The notes beneath the pieces are model-generated. The model was given only the letters and a program-made list of their open reading frames with translations, did not search any database and had not been told where the DNA came from. Of a stretch of 64,000 bases of DNA, positions 16,162-26,123 are shown piece after piece. The stretch's first letter is position 1; the number at the start of each line of letters is the position of its first letter. The stretch is taken from the NCBI RefSeq assembly GCF_900099785.1, contig NZ_FNDS01000008.1:124001-188000 (forward strand), written 5' to 3'. The position numbers and the translations under genes are program-made. Origin of the DNA: Pseudomonas panipatensis (GTDB taxonomy: Bacteria > Pseudomonadota > Gammaproteobacteria > Pseudomonadales > Pseudomonadaceae).

Positions 16162-17207
16162 TCGGCGAGTACCCGGATGGCGTTGCCGGGCACCCGCACG
16201 CGGACCCGGCTGCCCGGCGCGTGGGGCGTGTGCGCGCCGTCGCGGTTCTGCTGGCGTACGCGGAAGCCGCTGCTGCCGCCGATATTCAGGTGGTACACGG
16301 TGTCGGTGCCCACGTAGACGATGTTCTCCACCAGGCCTTCGAGCTGGCCGTCATGGGCCAGTTCGGTGCGCTCCGGGCGGATCGCCAGGGTCACCTTGCC
16401 GGACTGGATGGTGCCGGTGGCGAGCACCTGGCCGTCGGCGAGGACCACGCCGTGGGCATAGGCCTCGCCTTCGAGGAAGTTGGTCTCGCCGATGAAATCG
16501 GCCACCAGGCGATTGACCGGCGCTTCGTAGATTTCCGTGGGCGAGCCCACCTGCATGACCTTGCCCTTGCTCATCACCGCGATGCGGTCGGACATGGTCA
16601 GGGCTTCCTCCTGGTCGTGGGTGACGAAGATGAAGGTGATGCCGGTTTCGTGCTGCAGGCGCTTGAGTTCGATCTGCATTTCCTTGCGCAGCTTCAGGTC
16701 CAGCGCCGACAGCGATTCGTCGAGCAGCAGCACCTTGGGCCGGCTGGCCAGGGCGCGGGCCAGGGCGATGCGCTGCTGCTGGCCGCCGGACAACTGGTCG
16801 GCGCGGCGCGCGCCGACGTCGGGCAGGCGCACCAGGTCGAGCATGGCCTTCACCGTGGCATCGATCTCGGACTTGGCCTTGCCCTGCATTTCCAGGCCGA
16901 AGGCGATGTTCTGCGCCACCGTCATGTGCGGGAACAGGGCGTAGCTCTGGAACACGGTGTTGACCGGGCGGCGGAAGGGCGGCAGGCCCTCCATGGGCTC
17001 GCCATACAGGCGGATGCTGCCGGAGGTGGGTTGTTCGAAGCCGGCGATGAGCCGCAGGAGAGTGGTTTTACCGCAGCCGGACGGGCCGAGGAGGGTGAAG
17101 AATTCGTTGGCGCGGATGTCCAGGGACACGTCGTCCAGGGCTTTGAGGCCTTGGCCGGGGGTACCGAATTCCATGCCGATTCGCTCGATGGCAATCGCGC
17201 TGGTCAT
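16158..17207 (-). CDS. Polyamine ABC transporter ATP-binding protein (PotG/PotA family)
   Basis: A 349-residue ATPase and first gene of the operon. Walker [10 protein letters not shown] (about residue 37), Q-loop, signature LSGGQQQR (about 134), Walker [13 protein letters not shown] (about 155) and His switch FVTHDQEEA (about 190). A TOBE/OB regulatory domain occupies about residues 275-349. The start at 17207 lacks a strong Shine-Dalgarno sequence (TGAAGTATG). The 275-bp gap upstream (17208-17482) contains a somewhat AT-rich stretch at 17210-17350 likely to hold the operon promoter; I see no gene in it. Confidence 0.94.
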   Translation of the reverse strand: MTSAIAIERIGMEFGTPGQGLKALDDVSLDIRANEFFTLLGPSGCGKTTLLRLIAGFEQPTSGSIRLYGEPMEGLPPFRRPVNTVFQSYALFPHMTVAQNIAFGLEMQGKAKSEIDATVKAMLDLVRLPDVGARRADQLSGGQQQRIALARALASRPKVLLLDESLSALDLKLRKEMQIELKRLQHETGITFIFVTHDQEEALTMSDRIAVMSKGKVMQVGSPTEIYEAPVNRLVADFIGETNFLEGEAYAHGVVLADGQVLATGTIQSGKVTLAIRPERTELAHDGQLEGLVENIVYVGTDTVYHLNIGGSSGFRVRQQNRDGAHTPHAPGSRVRVRVPGNAIRVLAE

Positions 17208-17482
17208 ACTTCAATACCATGCAGTTAAGCAGTTGTTATTGTTGAGGTTTTGCGATTCTGACGATCGCTTCACCTAGCTGCGGCTTGATAATGAACCGCC
17301 TTTCGGAAAGGGCAGAACGATAGAACAGGCCAATAAGGGATAAATCAGGCCAAGTTCATGGGCCGTTTGCATGACGTCGGGACTGGCCAGGAGCCGATGG
17401 CGGCCGCGATCGCCCGGCCCGAGCCGCGCGGACGAAGGTCGCCGGATGGCGCGTGTGGACCTGGGCGATGCGCGACTGCGGA

Positions 17483-18499
17483 TCAGCCGCGGTAAAGGCT
17501 CGGGCTGTAGCCGCTCCAGCGCTGGAAGGCATGGCGGAAGCTGGCGGTCTCGCTGTAGCCGAGTTGCTCGGCGATCAGGTAGATCGGCAGGTCGGTGTCT
17601 TTCAGCAGTTGCCTAGCCTTGTCGTAGCGCACCTCGTCGAGCACTTGCTGGTAGCTGGTGTTGTGCTGCTGCAGGTGCCGCCGCAGGGTGCGGCTGGAGC
17701 GGTGCAGGTGGCGCGCCACGGTTTCCAGGCTGCGGCTCTCCTGCAGGTGATTGGCGAGGTGGCGGCGGATCACGTCGAGGATATCGCCGCGGCTGCTGAG
17801 CGCGGCACTCAGGCGCTGGCATTGCTGCAGCCCGTTGCGGCAGCTCACCGGATCGGCCAGCGGCAGCGGGCGTTCGAGCAGCGCCGGGCCGAAGCACAGG
17901 GCGCTGGTCGGGGCGCCGAACTCCACCGGGCAGCCGAGCCGTTCGGCATACGCATGCGCGTGCAGCGGCGGGCGGTAGGCCAGCAGCAGGCGGCGCGGGC
18001 GCACCGATTCGCCGAGCAGGTCGCGGACCACGGTCAGCAGCGAGGTCATGCACAGCTCGGTGTTGAAGACCGTCAGTTCCGGGGCGTAGCGATAGCCATC
18101 GGCGCTCAGGCGGACCTCGTCGCCGTGATCCTGCAGCGCCAGGCGAAAGTAGGTGCCGAGCAGGTCGGGGTAGTGCATGGCGTGCTGCAGGGCATCGCGC
18201 AGGGTGCGGCTGGCGAGCATGCTGTAGCCGAGGATGCCGTAGGCCGAGACATGCATGCGCAGGCCGAGGTAGAGGCCCAGCGCCGGGTCCTGGTGACAGC
18301 TCAAGGCATTGGCGAAGACGCGCAGCTCCTGGGCGTGGCTGACGAATTTCTCCGCGTTCTGCAGGTCGGCCTCGGCAATGCCGCTGCCCTCCAGCAAGCG
18401 CGCCCGTGGAATGCCGGCCTGGCTGAGCACCTCGGTGGCCAGGACCACGGTGTGCAGGGTGGTCAGGATACGCTGCTCGGGAAGCTGGAATGCAGGCAT
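17483..18499 (-). CDS. AraC-family transcriptional regulator with arabinose-binding-like N domain
   Basis: A 338-residue regulator. The N-terminal part (about 20-205) fits the Arabinose_bd-type sensor domain of OruR/ArgR-like Pseudomonas regulators (GLRMHVSAYGILGYSML; PPLHAHAYAERLGCPVEFGAP). The C-terminal 100 residues hold two helix-turn-helix motifs: SLETVARHLHRSSRTLRRHL and LPIYLIAEQLGYSETASFRHAF, followed by GYSPSLYRG. Standing immediately upstream of the polyamine ABC operon and in the same direction, it is a candidate regulator of that operon, though nothing in the sequence proves it. Confidence 0.88.
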   Translation of the reverse strand: MPAFQLPEQRILTTLHTVVLATEVLSQAGIPRARLLEGSGIAEADLQNAEKFVSHAQELRVFANALSCHQDPALGLYLGLRMHVSAYGILGYSMLASRTLRDALQHAMHYPDLLGTYFRLALQDHGDEVRLSADGYRYAPELTVFNTELCMTSLLTVVRDLLGESVRPRRLLLAYRPPLHAHAYAERLGCPVEFGAPTSALCFGPALLERPLPLADPVSCRNGLQQCQRLSAALSSRGDILDVIRRHLANHLQESRSLETVARHLHRSSRTLRRHLQQHNTSYQQVLDEVRYDKARQLLKDTDLPIYLIAEQLGYSETASFRHAFQRWSGYSPSLYRG

Positions 18500-18601
18500 T
18501 GGAACCCTCGTGTGGCAAAGCGAGCGATCACGGTTGCACTGTCCTGAATGTAGCCTGGGGTCGTTTGCCCGTGCCAGCGCATCGCCCTCGGGAGGCCGCG
18601 T

Positions 18602-18934
18602 TCAGCAGTCGTCGCTGATTCCGGCGTCGCTGGCGTAGCGCTTCACCGCCGCCACCCCGCCTTCGGCATTGGCGCGGTTGGCATACATCTGGCTCTGCCC
18701 GATCACTTGGCCGTTGCTGGCCTTGAGCACGAAGTAATGCTTGCCGTTGACCGCCACCTTCAGCTCGAAGGCGCCGTCGCGGTGGGCGTTCTGCCGCACC
18801 GATTCGATGCCGTCGCGGGCGGAGGCCTTGGCTTTGTAGAGTTCGCTGGAGAGGACGATCTCGCCATTGCTGGCGTGTAGGCTGAAATGAAACTGACCAT
18901 CGCTGGCCCGCTTCAGATGGTATTTCGCGGCCAT
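18602..18934 (-). CDS. yegP: YegP-family DUF1508 protein
   Basis: A 110-residue protein made of two DUF1508 repeats: residues 3-52 (KYHLKRASDGQFHFSLHASNGEIVLSSELY) and 53-102 (ELKVAVNGKHYFVLKASNGQVIGQSQMY). Each repeat has the pattern of strands followed by helix that gives the YegP fold. Function unknown. Start at the ATG at 18934 (MAAKYHL); in-frame residues further upstream are Arg/Pro-rich and not conserved-looking. It is separate from rpiA by about 97 bp and on the same strand. Confidence 0.88.
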   Translation of the reverse strand: MAAKYHLKRASDGQFHFSLHASNGEIVLSSELYKAKASARDGIESVRQNAHRDGAFELKVAVNGKHYFVLKASNGQVIGQSQMYANRANAEGGVAAVKRYASDAGISDDC

Positions 18935-19030
18935 GGCTGCCTCCGTCGGTGTCGGGAACAAGGCAAGCCTAGCTGCCGGATGGCGGCTGGCCAGTACCGC
19001 GCCCCGGGCGGGGCGCGATCGGGGCAAGGC

Positions 19031-19702
19031 TCAGGCCTTGAGGGTTTTCACGCCCTCGGCGGTGCCGAGCAGCAGCAGGTCGGCGGGGCGCGCGGCGAAC
19101 AGACCGACGGTGACCACGCCGACGATGTTGTTGATCTGCTCTTCCAGGTGCGTCGGGCTGTCGATGCGCAGGTTGTGCACGTCGAGGATGATGTTGCCGT
19201 TGTCGGTCAGCACGCCCTCGCGGTACACCGGGTCGCCGCCCAGCTTGACCAGTTGGCGGGCTACGTGGCTGCGGGCCATGGGGATGACTTCCACCGGCAG
19301 CGGGAAGGCGCCGAGGATCGGCACCAGCTTGCTCTGGTCGGCGATGCAGACGAAGGTCTTGGCCACCGCGGCAACGATTTTCTCGCGGGTCAGCGCGGCG
19401 CCGCCGCCCTTGATCAGCTCCAGGCGCTCGTTGCTCTCGTCGGCGCCATCGACGTAGAACTCCAGCTCGCTCACGCTGTTCAGGTCATAGACCGGGATGC
19501 CGTGGCCCTTGAGGCGCTGGGCGGTGGCCTCGGAGCTGGCCACGGCGCCGTCGAACTCGGCCTTGTGCCTGGCCAGCAGGTCGATGAAGAAGTTGGCGGT
19601 GGAGCCGGTGCCGACCCCGATGATGCTCTTGCTGTCGAGGTGCGGAAGGATATGGTCGACGGCGGCCTGGGCGACGGCCTGCTTGAGCTGGTCCTGGTTC
19701 AT
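19031..19702 (-). CDS. rpiA: Ribose-5-phosphate isomerase A
   Basis: A 223-residue RpiA interconverting ribose-5-phosphate and ribulose-5-phosphate in the pentose phosphate pathway. Motifs: [15 protein letters not shown] (about residue 27), [23 protein letters not shown] (about 84), the catalytic [11 protein letters not shown] (Glu and Lys, about 98-107) and the C-terminal [16 protein letters not shown]. The length equals that expected for Pseudomonas RpiA. Start at the ATG at 19702. It is divergent from ilvA with 135 bp between start codons. Confidence 0.97.
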   Translation of the reverse strand: MNQDQLKQAVAQAAVDHILPHLDSKSIIGVGTGSTANFFIDLLARHKAEFDGAVASSEATAQRLKGHGIPVYDLNSVSELEFYVDGADESNERLELIKGGGAALTREKIVAAVAKTFVCIADQSKLVPILGAFPLPVEVIPMARSHVARQLVKLGGDPVYREGVLTDNGNIILDVHNLRIDSPTHLEEQINNIVGVVTVGLFAARPADLLLLGTAEGVKTLKA

Positions 19703-19837
19703 GTACGCGGTTCCGGGGGAGATGGCGGAGCGGCGAATTATAGCGGGGGTGCCCGGCGAATGTGGATTTGCCGCGCCAGGGCGGAATTTCTTGGAGTAGA
19801 CTTCCCGCTCCCCGCCAGCCCGCGAATGTATCCGTCG

Positions 19838-21352
19838 ATGCTCGAACAGTACGTCAAGAAGATCCTCACCTCGCGCGTCTACGACGTCGCCGTGGAAACG
19901 CCCCTGCAACCGGCCCGCCAGCTCTCCGAGCGCCTGGGCAACCAGGTCCTGCTCAAGCGCGAGGACTTGCAGCCGGTGTTCTCCTTCAAGATTCGCGGCG
20001 CCTACAACAAGATGGCGCAACTGACCGCCGAGGAACTGGCGCGCGGCGTGGTCACCGCCTCGGCCGGCAACCACGCCCAGGGCGTGGCCCTGGCGGCGCG
20101 CGAGCTGGGCATCAAGGCGACCATCGTGATGCCGCGCACCACCCCCGAGCTGAAGGTCCAGGGCGTGCGCGCCCGTGGCGGCAAGGCGGTGCTGCACGGC
20201 GACGCCTTCCCCGAAGCGCTGGCGCATTCGCTGAAGCTGGTGGAGGAGAAGGGCTACGTCTACATCCATCCCTACGACGACCCGGACGTGATCGCCGGCC
20301 AGGGCACCGTGGCCATGGAAATCCTCCGCCAGCACCCCGGTCGCCTCGACGCGATCTTCGTCCCGGTCGGCGGTGGCGGGCTGATCGCCGGTATCGCCGC
20401 CTACGTGAAATACCTGCGCCCGGAGACCAAGGTCATCGGCGTCGAGCCGGACGACTCGAACTGCCTGCAGGCCGCCCTGGCCGCCGACGAGCGCGTGGTG
20501 CTGAACCAGGTCGGGCTGTTCGCCGACGGCGTGGCGGTGGCGCAGATCGGCCAGCACACCTTCGACATCGCCCGCCAGTACGTGGATGAGGTGATCACCG
20601 TCAGCACCGACGAAATCTGCGCGGCGATCAAGGATATCTACGACGATACCCGCTCAATCACCGAGCCGGCCGGCGCCCTGGCCGTGGCCGGGATCAAGAA
20701 GTACGTCGAGCGCGAGCAGGCCAGCGGGCAGACCCTGGTGGCCATCGACTCCGGCGCCAACATCAACTTCGACCGCCTGCGCCACGTCGCCGAGCGCGCC
20801 GAACTGGGCGAGAAGCGCGAAGCCATCATCGCCGTGACCATTCCCGAGCGGCCGGGCAGCTTCAAGGCGTTCTGCGAGGCCATCGGCAAGCGCCAGATCA
20901 CCGAATTCAACTACCGCTACAACACCGAACGCGAAGCGCACATCTTCGTCGGCGTGCAGACCCACCCGGAAAACGATCCGCGCGCGGCGCTGGTCGGGCA
21001 TCTGCGTGGCCAGGGCTTCCCGGTGCTCGACCTGACCGACAACGAACTGGCCAAGCTGCACATCCGCCACATGGTCGGCGGCCACGCGGCGCGGGTCAGC
21101 GACGAGCAGGTGTTCCGCTTCGAGTTCCCGGAGCGTCCCGGCGCGCTGTTCAACTTCCTCAACAAGCTCGGCGGGCGCTGGAACATCACCATGTTCCACT
21201 ACCGCAACCACGGTGCCGCCGACGGCCGCGTGGTCGCCGGCCTGCAGGTGCCGGAGGAGGAGCGCCACCTGGTGGCGGCGGCGCTGGACGAGATCGGCTA
21301 TCCGTACTGGGACGAGAGCGACAACCCGGCCTACAAGCTGTTCCTCGGCTGA
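19838..21352 (+). CDS. ilvA: Threonine ammonia-lyase, biosynthetic
   Basis: A 504-residue PLP enzyme deaminating threonine to 2-oxobutanoate, the first committed step of isoleucine synthesis. Lys51 in [11 protein letters not shown] binds PLP, the glycine-rich phosphate loop is [10 protein letters not shown] (about 187), and two C-terminal ACT-like domains ([16 protein letters not shown] and [17 protein letters not shown]) mediate isoleucine/valine control. The ATG at 19838 gives the usual 504-residue length; another in-frame ATG at 19826 (MYPS) is possible. Neither has a strong Shine-Dalgarno sequence. There is no branched-chain leader peptide upstream. Confidence 0.97.
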   Translation: MLEQYVKKILTSRVYDVAVETPLQPARQLSERLGNQVLLKREDLQPVFSFKIRGAYNKMAQLTAEELARGVVTASAGNHAQGVALAARELGIKATIVMPRTTPELKVQGVRARGGKAVLHGDAFPEALAHSLKLVEEKGYVYIHPYDDPDVIAGQGTVAMEILRQHPGRLDAIFVPVGGGGLIAGIAAYVKYLRPETKVIGVEPDDSNCLQAALAADERVVLNQVGLFADGVAVAQIGQHTFDIARQYVDEVITVSTDEICAAIKDIYDDTRSITEPAGALAVAGIKKYVEREQASGQTLVAIDSGANINFDRLRHVAERAELGEKREAIIAVTIPERPGSFKAFCEAIGKRQITEFNYRYNTEREAHIFVGVQTHPENDPRAALVGHLRGQGFPVLDLTDNELAKLHIRHMVGGHAARVSDEQVFRFEFPERPGALFNFLNKLGGRWNITMFHYRNHGAADGRVVAGLQVPEEERHLVAAALDEIGYPYWDESDNPAYKLFLG

Positions 21353-21490
21353 ACCCGGCCCCGGCGGCTGCCGGTTGCCGGCGTCCGGCGCGGTGGTTTC
21401 GCACAGGCAACGCAGCGCCGGCGGCTTCTCCGGCCAGTGGCGGCGCTGCTAGGCTCAAGGGACGCACAAATCGCGACAGGGATGCACGAC

Positions 21491-21958
21491 ATGGAAATCT
21501 ACCCGCGCCTGCAGATCCTCCACGGCATCGCCGTGGTGATCCCGTTCCTGGCCATCCTCGGCCTCGCCTGGTATGGCTGGCGCAGCTGGCGCGCCGCGGA
21601 CCCCGGCGTCCTGGCCAAGGCGCTGCGGCGCATCGGTCTGCTCGCCTGGCTGCTGGTGGCCGGCAGCGTAATCAGCCTACCGCTGAGCGGCTGGCAAATG
21701 GCGCACCGCGCCGGCCTGCCGCTGGGGCAGACCTGGCTGCTGGGCAGCGCCTGCCTGTTGATCGTCGCCGCTATCTTCTGGCTGCTCTTCACCAGCCGAC
21801 TCTGGCGCGTCCGCGGCCATGCCCTGGCCGCGCACAGCAGCGGCGAGCCGCTGGCCGGCCGCGCCACCCGCGACCTGCGCTTTGGCCTGGCATTCTTCCT
21901 GCTGGCGTTGCTGAGCCTGCTGGCGATCCTCGCGCTGATGCTGGCCAAGCCGCTCTAG
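21491..21958 (+). CDS. DUF2269-type integral membrane protein, copy 1
   Basis: A 155-residue protein with four predicted membrane helices (about 8-28, 48-68, 78-98, 130-152). It shares length, topology and landmark residues with the next gene (LQILHGI / LKTLHIL; the PLSGWQMAHRAGLPLGQTWLLGS block). The ATG at 21491 is chosen because AGGG lies about 9 nt upstream; an ATG at 21482 sits directly on that site. Function unknown. Confidence 0.78.
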   Translation: MEIYPRLQILHGIAVVIPFLAILGLAWYGWRSWRAADPGVLAKALRRIGLLAWLLVAGSVISLPLSGWQMAHRAGLPLGQTWLLGSACLLIVAAIFWLLFTSRLWRVRGHALAAHSSGEPLAGRATRDLRFGLAFFLLALLSLLAILALMLAKPL

Positions 21959-21997
21959 CGGCGGTACCCGTCCAATGATCAAGGCGATGGAGCGCCG

Positions 21998-22465
21998 ATG
22001 AGCCCCTACCTGCTGCTCAAGACCCTGCACATCCTTTCGTCCACGCTGCTCTTCGGAACCGGGCTGGGCTCGGCCTATTACGCCTGGCGCGCCTGGCGCA
22101 GCGGCAACCTCGAGGCGATCCGGGTGACCTTCCGCCACCTGGTCAGCGCCGACTGGCTGTTCATCGCCAGCACCGCGCTGCTCCAGCCGCTCAGCGGCCT
22201 GGCCATGGCGCACCTGGCCGGTTGGCCGCTGACGCAAGGCTGGCTGCTGTGGAGCCTGGGCCTGTATGTGTTCGCCGGGCTCTGCTGGCTGCCGGTGGTC
22301 TGGTTGCAGATCCGCGTGCGCGACATGGCCGAGGTGGCGCATGCGGCGGCTGGCGCGCTGCCAGCCAGGGCCTTCTTCTATATGCGCTGGTGGTTCGTCC
22401 TGGGCTGGCCGGCGTTTCTCGCCTTCCTGGCGATCTTCTACCTGATGGTCAACAAGCCGGCCTGA
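21998..22465 (+). CDS. DUF2269-type integral membrane protein, copy 2
   Basis: A 155-residue, four-helix membrane protein paralogous to the preceding one. Diagnostic features are the N-terminal [26 protein letters not shown], a conserved His in the first helix and [23 protein letters not shown] around residue 65. The last helix ends YLMVNKPA, compared with LMLAKPL in copy 1. The 39-bp spacing suggests cotranscription. Function unknown; the conserved His residues could bind a metal or haem. Confidence 0.82.
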   Translation: MSPYLLLKTLHILSSTLLFGTGLGSAYYAWRAWRSGNLEAIRVTFRHLVSADWLFIASTALLQPLSGLAMAHLAGWPLTQGWLLWSLGLYVFAGLCWLPVVWLQIRVRDMAEVAHAAAGALPARAFFYMRWWFVLGWPAFLAFLAIFYLMVNKPA

Positions 22466-22484
22466 GCCGGCCTTGCCGCTGACC

Positions 22485-23144
22485 TCAGTCGCGCAGGCTG
22501 ATCACCGGCCAGCCGCGCGCCTGGGCGGTGGTGCGCAGGGTGTCGTCGGGGTCGACCGCCACCGGATTGCTGACCGCTTCCAGCAGCGGCAGGTCGTTGC
22601 GCGAATCGCTGTAGAAATAGCTGTCGTCCAGGCTCATGCCGTTTTCCCCCAGCCAGCGCTGCAGGCGCGTGACCTTGCCGCCCTGGTAGCAGGGCACGTC
22701 GAAGGTGGTGCCGGTGTAGCGGCCATCGCGCATTTCGCACTCGGTGGCGAGCAGGGTCGCGACGCCCAGGCGTGCGGCGATCGGCCCGGTGATGAAGCGG
22801 TTGGTGGCGGTGATGATCACCAGGCGGTCGCCGGCGGCGCGATGCTCTTCGAGCAGGGCCTCGCCCTTGGGCAGGATGATCGGCTCGATCACCTCGCTCA
22901 TGAACTGCCGATGCCATTGCGCCAGCTGTTCCATCGGGTGGCGGGCGAGGATCGCCTGGGTGAAGTTCTGGTAGGCGATCACGTCCAGTTGGCCGGCCAG
23001 GTAGTCGGCGTAGAAGGCATCGTTGCGTGCCTGATATTCGCCAGCGTCGACCAGACCGCGCTGGCACAGCCATTCGCCCCAGCTATGGTCGCTGTCGCCG
23101 GCCAGGAGGGTGTTATCGAGATCGAAGAGGGCCAGTCGCGCCAT
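22485..23144 (-). CDS. HAD-superfamily phosphatase, probable histidinol-phosphatase
   Basis: A 219-residue HAD subclass IB phosphatase. Motif I is [12 protein letters not shown] (nucleophile Asp8, acid Asp10), motif II is VIITATNR (Thr near 112), and motif III/IV is [13 protein letters not shown] (about 177). The helical cap lies between residues 18 and 85. The P. aeruginosa homologue at this locus (PA0335) has been reported as the histidinol-phosphate phosphatase needed for histidine synthesis, so that role is the best guess; phosphoserine phosphatase is the alternative family activity. ATG at 23144, divergent from rppH. Confidence 0.85.
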   Translation of the reverse strand: MARLALFDLDNTLLAGDSDHSWGEWLCQRGLVDAGEYQARNDAFYADYLAGQLDVIAYQNFTQAILARHPMEQLAQWHRQFMSEVIEPIILPKGEALLEEHRAAGDRLVIITATNRFITGPIAARLGVATLLATECEMRDGRYTGTTFDVPCYQGGKVTRLQRWLGENGMSLDDSYFYSDSRNDLPLLEAVSNPVAVDPDDTLRTTAQARGWPVISLRD

Positions 23145-23288
23145 GATTCACCGTTTATTGCCAAAGCGGAAAAAGCGCCTAGAGTAACGACTTTTGCCTG
23201 GCCTGCACATGAGGCCGCGCCCCGCGTTGCCGCTGTCACAGGCTTTGTGGAACAATGCGGGCACACGCGTTTTCGAGGATGTCCCGCC

Positions 23289-23768
23289 GTGATCGATCCC
23301 GATGGTTTCCGCCCGAATGTCGGCATCATCCTCTCCAACGAGGCCGGACAGGTGCTGTGGGCGCGGCGCATCAATCAGGAGGCCTGGCAGTTTCCGCAAG
23401 GCGGTATCAACGCCCAGGAAACCCCTGAGGAAGCGCTGTTCCGCGAATTGAACGAAGAAGTCGGCCTGGAAGAGCAGGATGTGAAGATTCTCGCCTGCAC
23501 CCGTGGCTGGTTGCGTTACCGTTTGCCGCAGCGCCTGGTGCGCACCAATAGCCAACCCTTGTGCATCGGTCAGAAGCAGAAATGGTTCCTGCTCCGCCTG
23601 ACCGGCGACGAGAACCGGGTCCGCATGGATGTGACCGGCAAGCCAGAGTTCGACGGCTGGCGCTGGGTGAGTTACTGGTATCCGCTGGGGCAGGTCGTGA
23701 CCTTCAAGCGCGAGGTCTACCGGCGTGCGCTGAAGGAATTGGCGCCGCGCCTGCTGGCGCGGGACTGA
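23289..23768 (+). CDS. rppH: RNA pyrophosphohydrolase
   Basis: A 159-residue Nudix hydrolase that removes pyrophosphate from the 5' end of mRNA and so triggers RNase E decay. The Nudix box runs from [12 protein letters not shown] to REL.EEVGL (about residues 37-59). The C-terminal [15 protein letters not shown] is typical of RppH. I start at GTG 23289 ([14 protein letters not shown]), preceded by GAGGA, giving the expected 159 residues. It is followed 21 bp later by ptsP, the usual rppH-ptsP arrangement of gamma-proteobacteria. Confidence 0.96.
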   Translation: MIDPDGFRPNVGIILSNEAGQVLWARRINQEAWQFPQGGINAQETPEEALFRELNEEVGLEEQDVKILACTRGWLRYRLPQRLVRTNSQPLCIGQKQKWFLLRLTGDENRVRMDVTGKPEFDGWRWVSYWYPLGQVVTFKREVYRRALKELAPRLLARD

Positions 23769-23789
23769 AAAGGAGATAAGGCCCTGAGC

Positions 23790-26069
23790 ATGCTCAACAC
23801 GCTGCGCAAGATCGTCCAGGAAGTGAACGCCGCCAAGGATCTCAGGGCGGCGCTGGGCATCATCGTGCAGCGGGTCAAGGAGGCCATGGGCACGCAGGTG
23901 TGCTCGGTCTACCTGCTCGACGCGGAAAGCAACCGCTTCGTCCTGATGGCCACCGAAGGCCTGAACAAGCGTTCCATCGGCAAGGTCAGCATGGCGCCCA
24001 ACGAGGGCCTGGTCGGCCTGGTCGGCACCCGCGAAGAGCCACTGAACCTCGAGAACGCTTCCGAACACCCGCGCTATCGCTACTTCGCCGAGACCGGCGA
24101 GGAGCGTTACGCCTCTTTCCTCGGCGCACCGATCATCCACCACCGCCGGGTGATGGGCGTGCTGGTGGTGCAGCAGAAGGAAAAACGCCAGTTTGACGAA
24201 GGCGAGGAAGCCTTCCTGGTGACCATGAGCGCACAGCTCGCCGGGGTGATCGCCCATGCCGAGGCCACCGGTTCGATCCGTGGCCTGGGCAAGCTTGGCA
24301 AGGGCATCCAGGAAACCAAGTTCGTCGGCGTGCCCGGTTCTCCCGGCGTGGCCGTCGGCAAGGCCGTGGTGGTGCTGCCGCCGGCCGACCTCGAGGTGGT
24401 GCCGGACAAGCCGATCGACGACGTCGAGGCCGAGATCGAGCTGTTCAAGCAGGCCCTGGAGTCGGTCCGCGAGGACATGCGCAACCTCTCCAGCAAACTC
24501 GCCACCCAGCTGCGCAAGGAAGAACGCGCGCTGTTCGACGTGTACCTGATGATGCTCGACGATGCCTCCATCGGGCAGGAAGTGAAGCGCATCATCCGCT
24601 CCGGCCAGTGGGCCCAGGGCGCCCTGCGCCAAGTGGTGATGGAGCATGTCTCGCGCTTCGAGCTGATGGACGACGCCTACCTGCGCGAGCGCGCCTCGGA
24701 CGTCAAGGACATCGGCCGGCGCATCCTCGCCTATCTGCAGGAAGAGCGTAAACAGAGCCTGACCTACCCGGACCAGACCATCATCGTCAGCGAGGAGCTG
24801 TCCCCGGCGATGCTCGGCGAAGTGCCCGAGGGCAAGCTGGTCGGCCTGGTCTCGGTGCTCGGTTCGGGCAACTCCCACGTTGCCATCCTCGCCCGCGCCA
24901 TGGGCATCCCCACGGTGATGGGCGCGGTCGACCTGCCGTATTCCAAGGTCGATGGCATCGACCTGATCGTCGACGGCTACCACGGCGAGATCTACACCAA
25001 CCCCTCGCCGCAACTGGTCAGCCAGTATGGCGAAGTGGTCGCCGAGGAGAAGGAACTCAGCAAGGGCCTGGCCGCGTTGCGCGAGCTGCCCTGCGAGACC
25101 CTCGATGGGCACCGCATGCCGCTGTGGGTCAACACCGGCCTGCTGGCCGATGTCGCTCGCGCCCAGGAGCGCGGCGCCGAAGGGGTCGGTCTGTACCGCA
25201 CGGAAGTGCCGTTCATGATCAACGACCGCTTCCCCAGCGAGAAGGAGCAGCTGGCGATCTACCGCGAGCAGCTCTCGGCCTTCCACCCGCTGCCGGTGAC
25301 CATGCGCACCCTGGACATCGGCGGCGACAAGGCGCTGTCCTACTTCCCGATCAAGGAAGACAACCCCTTCCTCGGTTGGCGTGGCATCCGCGTGACCCTC
25401 GACCACCCGGAAATCTTCCTGGTGCAGACCCGCGCCATGCTCAAGGCCAGCGAGGGCCTGGACAACCTGCGCATCCTGCTGCCGATGATCTCCGGCACCC
25501 ATGAACTGGAAGAGGCGCTGCACCTGATCCATCGTGCCTGGGGCGAAGTGCGCGACGAGGGGGTGGACATCCCCATGCCGCCGGTCGGCATGATGGTGGA
25601 GATTCCCGCGGCGGTGTACCAGACCCGCGAACTGGCGCGCCAGGTGGACTTCCTCTCGGTCGGCTCCAACGACCTGACCCAGTACCTGCTGGCGGTGGAT
25701 CGCAACAATCCGCGCGTCGCCGACCTTTACGACTACCTGCACCCGGCGGTGCTGCAGGCATTGAAGAAAGTGGTCGACGATGCCCACGCCGAAGGCAAGC
25801 CGGTGAGCATCTGCGGCGAAATGGCCGGCGATCCGGCGGCGGCGGTGCTGCTCATGGCGATGGGTTTCGACTCGCTGTCGATGAACGCCACCAACCTGCC
25901 CAAGGTGAAATGGCTGCTGCGCCAGATCACCCTGAGCAAGGCGCGCGAGCTGCTCGCCCAGTTGATGACCTTCGACAACCCGCAGGTGATCCACAGCTCC
26001 TTGCATCTGGCCCTGCGCAACCTCGGCCTCGGCCGGGTGATCAATCCGGCGGCGACCGTCCAGGGTTGA
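23790..26069 (+). CDS. ptsP: Phosphoenolpyruvate-protein phosphotransferase PtsP (EI-Ntr)
   Basis: A 759-residue enzyme I of the nitrogen phosphotransferase system, which passes phosphate from PEP to NPr (PtsO) and then PtsN. An N-terminal GAF sensor domain (about residues 1-165; it binds glutamine in other species) precedes the PEP-utilising N-domain (about 170-300), the phosphohistidine His363 in GSGNSHVAILARAMG, and the TIM-barrel PEP-binding domain with EGVGLYRTE, GWRGIR and SVGSNDLTQY. The catalytic Cys is in PVSICGEMAGD near the C terminus. AAAGGAGA lies about 12 nt before the ATG. It is in an operon with rppH. Confidence 0.97.
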   Translation: MLNTLRKIVQEVNAAKDLRAALGIIVQRVKEAMGTQVCSVYLLDAESNRFVLMATEGLNKRSIGKVSMAPNEGLVGLVGTREEPLNLENASEHPRYRYFAETGEERYASFLGAPIIHHRRVMGVLVVQQKEKRQFDEGEEAFLVTMSAQLAGVIAHAEATGSIRGLGKLGKGIQETKFVGVPGSPGVAVGKAVVVLPPADLEVVPDKPIDDVEAEIELFKQALESVREDMRNLSSKLATQLRKEERALFDVYLMMLDDASIGQEVKRIIRSGQWAQGALRQVVMEHVSRFELMDDAYLRERASDVKDIGRRILAYLQEERKQSLTYPDQTIIVSEELSPAMLGEVPEGKLVGLVSVLGSGNSHVAILARAMGIPTVMGAVDLPYSKVDGIDLIVDGYHGEIYTNPSPQLVSQYGEVVAEEKELSKGLAALRELPCETLDGHRMPLWVNTGLLADVARAQERGAEGVGLYRTEVPFMINDRFPSEKEQLAIYREQLSAFHPLPVTMRTLDIGGDKALSYFPIKEDNPFLGWRGIRVTLDHPEIFLVQTRAMLKASEGLDNLRILLPMISGTHELEEALHLIHRAWGEVRDEGVDIPMPPVGMMVEIPAAVYQTRELARQVDFLSVGSNDLTQYLLAVDRNNPRVADLYDYLHPAVLQALKKVVDDAHAEGKPVSICGEMAGDPAAAVLLMAMGFDSLSMNATNLPKVKWLLRQITLSKARELLAQLMTFDNPQVIHSSLHLALRNLGLGRVINPAATVQG

Positions 26070-26084
26070 GGCCGGCCGCGCCAG

Positions 26085-26108
26085 CCCAGCCGGCGTTCGC
26101 CGGCTGGG
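26085..26108. terminator. Terminator-like hairpin between ptsP and the convergent NRDE gene
   Basis: A perfect 10-bp stem CCCAGCCGGC / GCCGGCTGGG with tetraloop GTTC; little T-run on either strand. Confidence 0.65.
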
Positions 26109-26123
26109 TCCTGCCCGACATCC

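Noticed and set aside
17208-17482. Gap before the polyamine ATPase as a location for carP or an autotransporter remnant
   Set aside because: Open frames there are short and Arg/Ser-rich shadows with no beta-propeller or passenger-domain similarity.
18887-19837. Long N-terminal extension of ilvA across rpiA
   Set aside because: The extension runs antisense through rpiA and is not threonine deaminase sequence; the enzyme begins at 19838 or 19826.
23148-26006. 952-residue open frame antisense to ptsP
   Set aside because: His/Gln/Leu-rich translation typical of a shadow frame; ptsP is certain from its domains.
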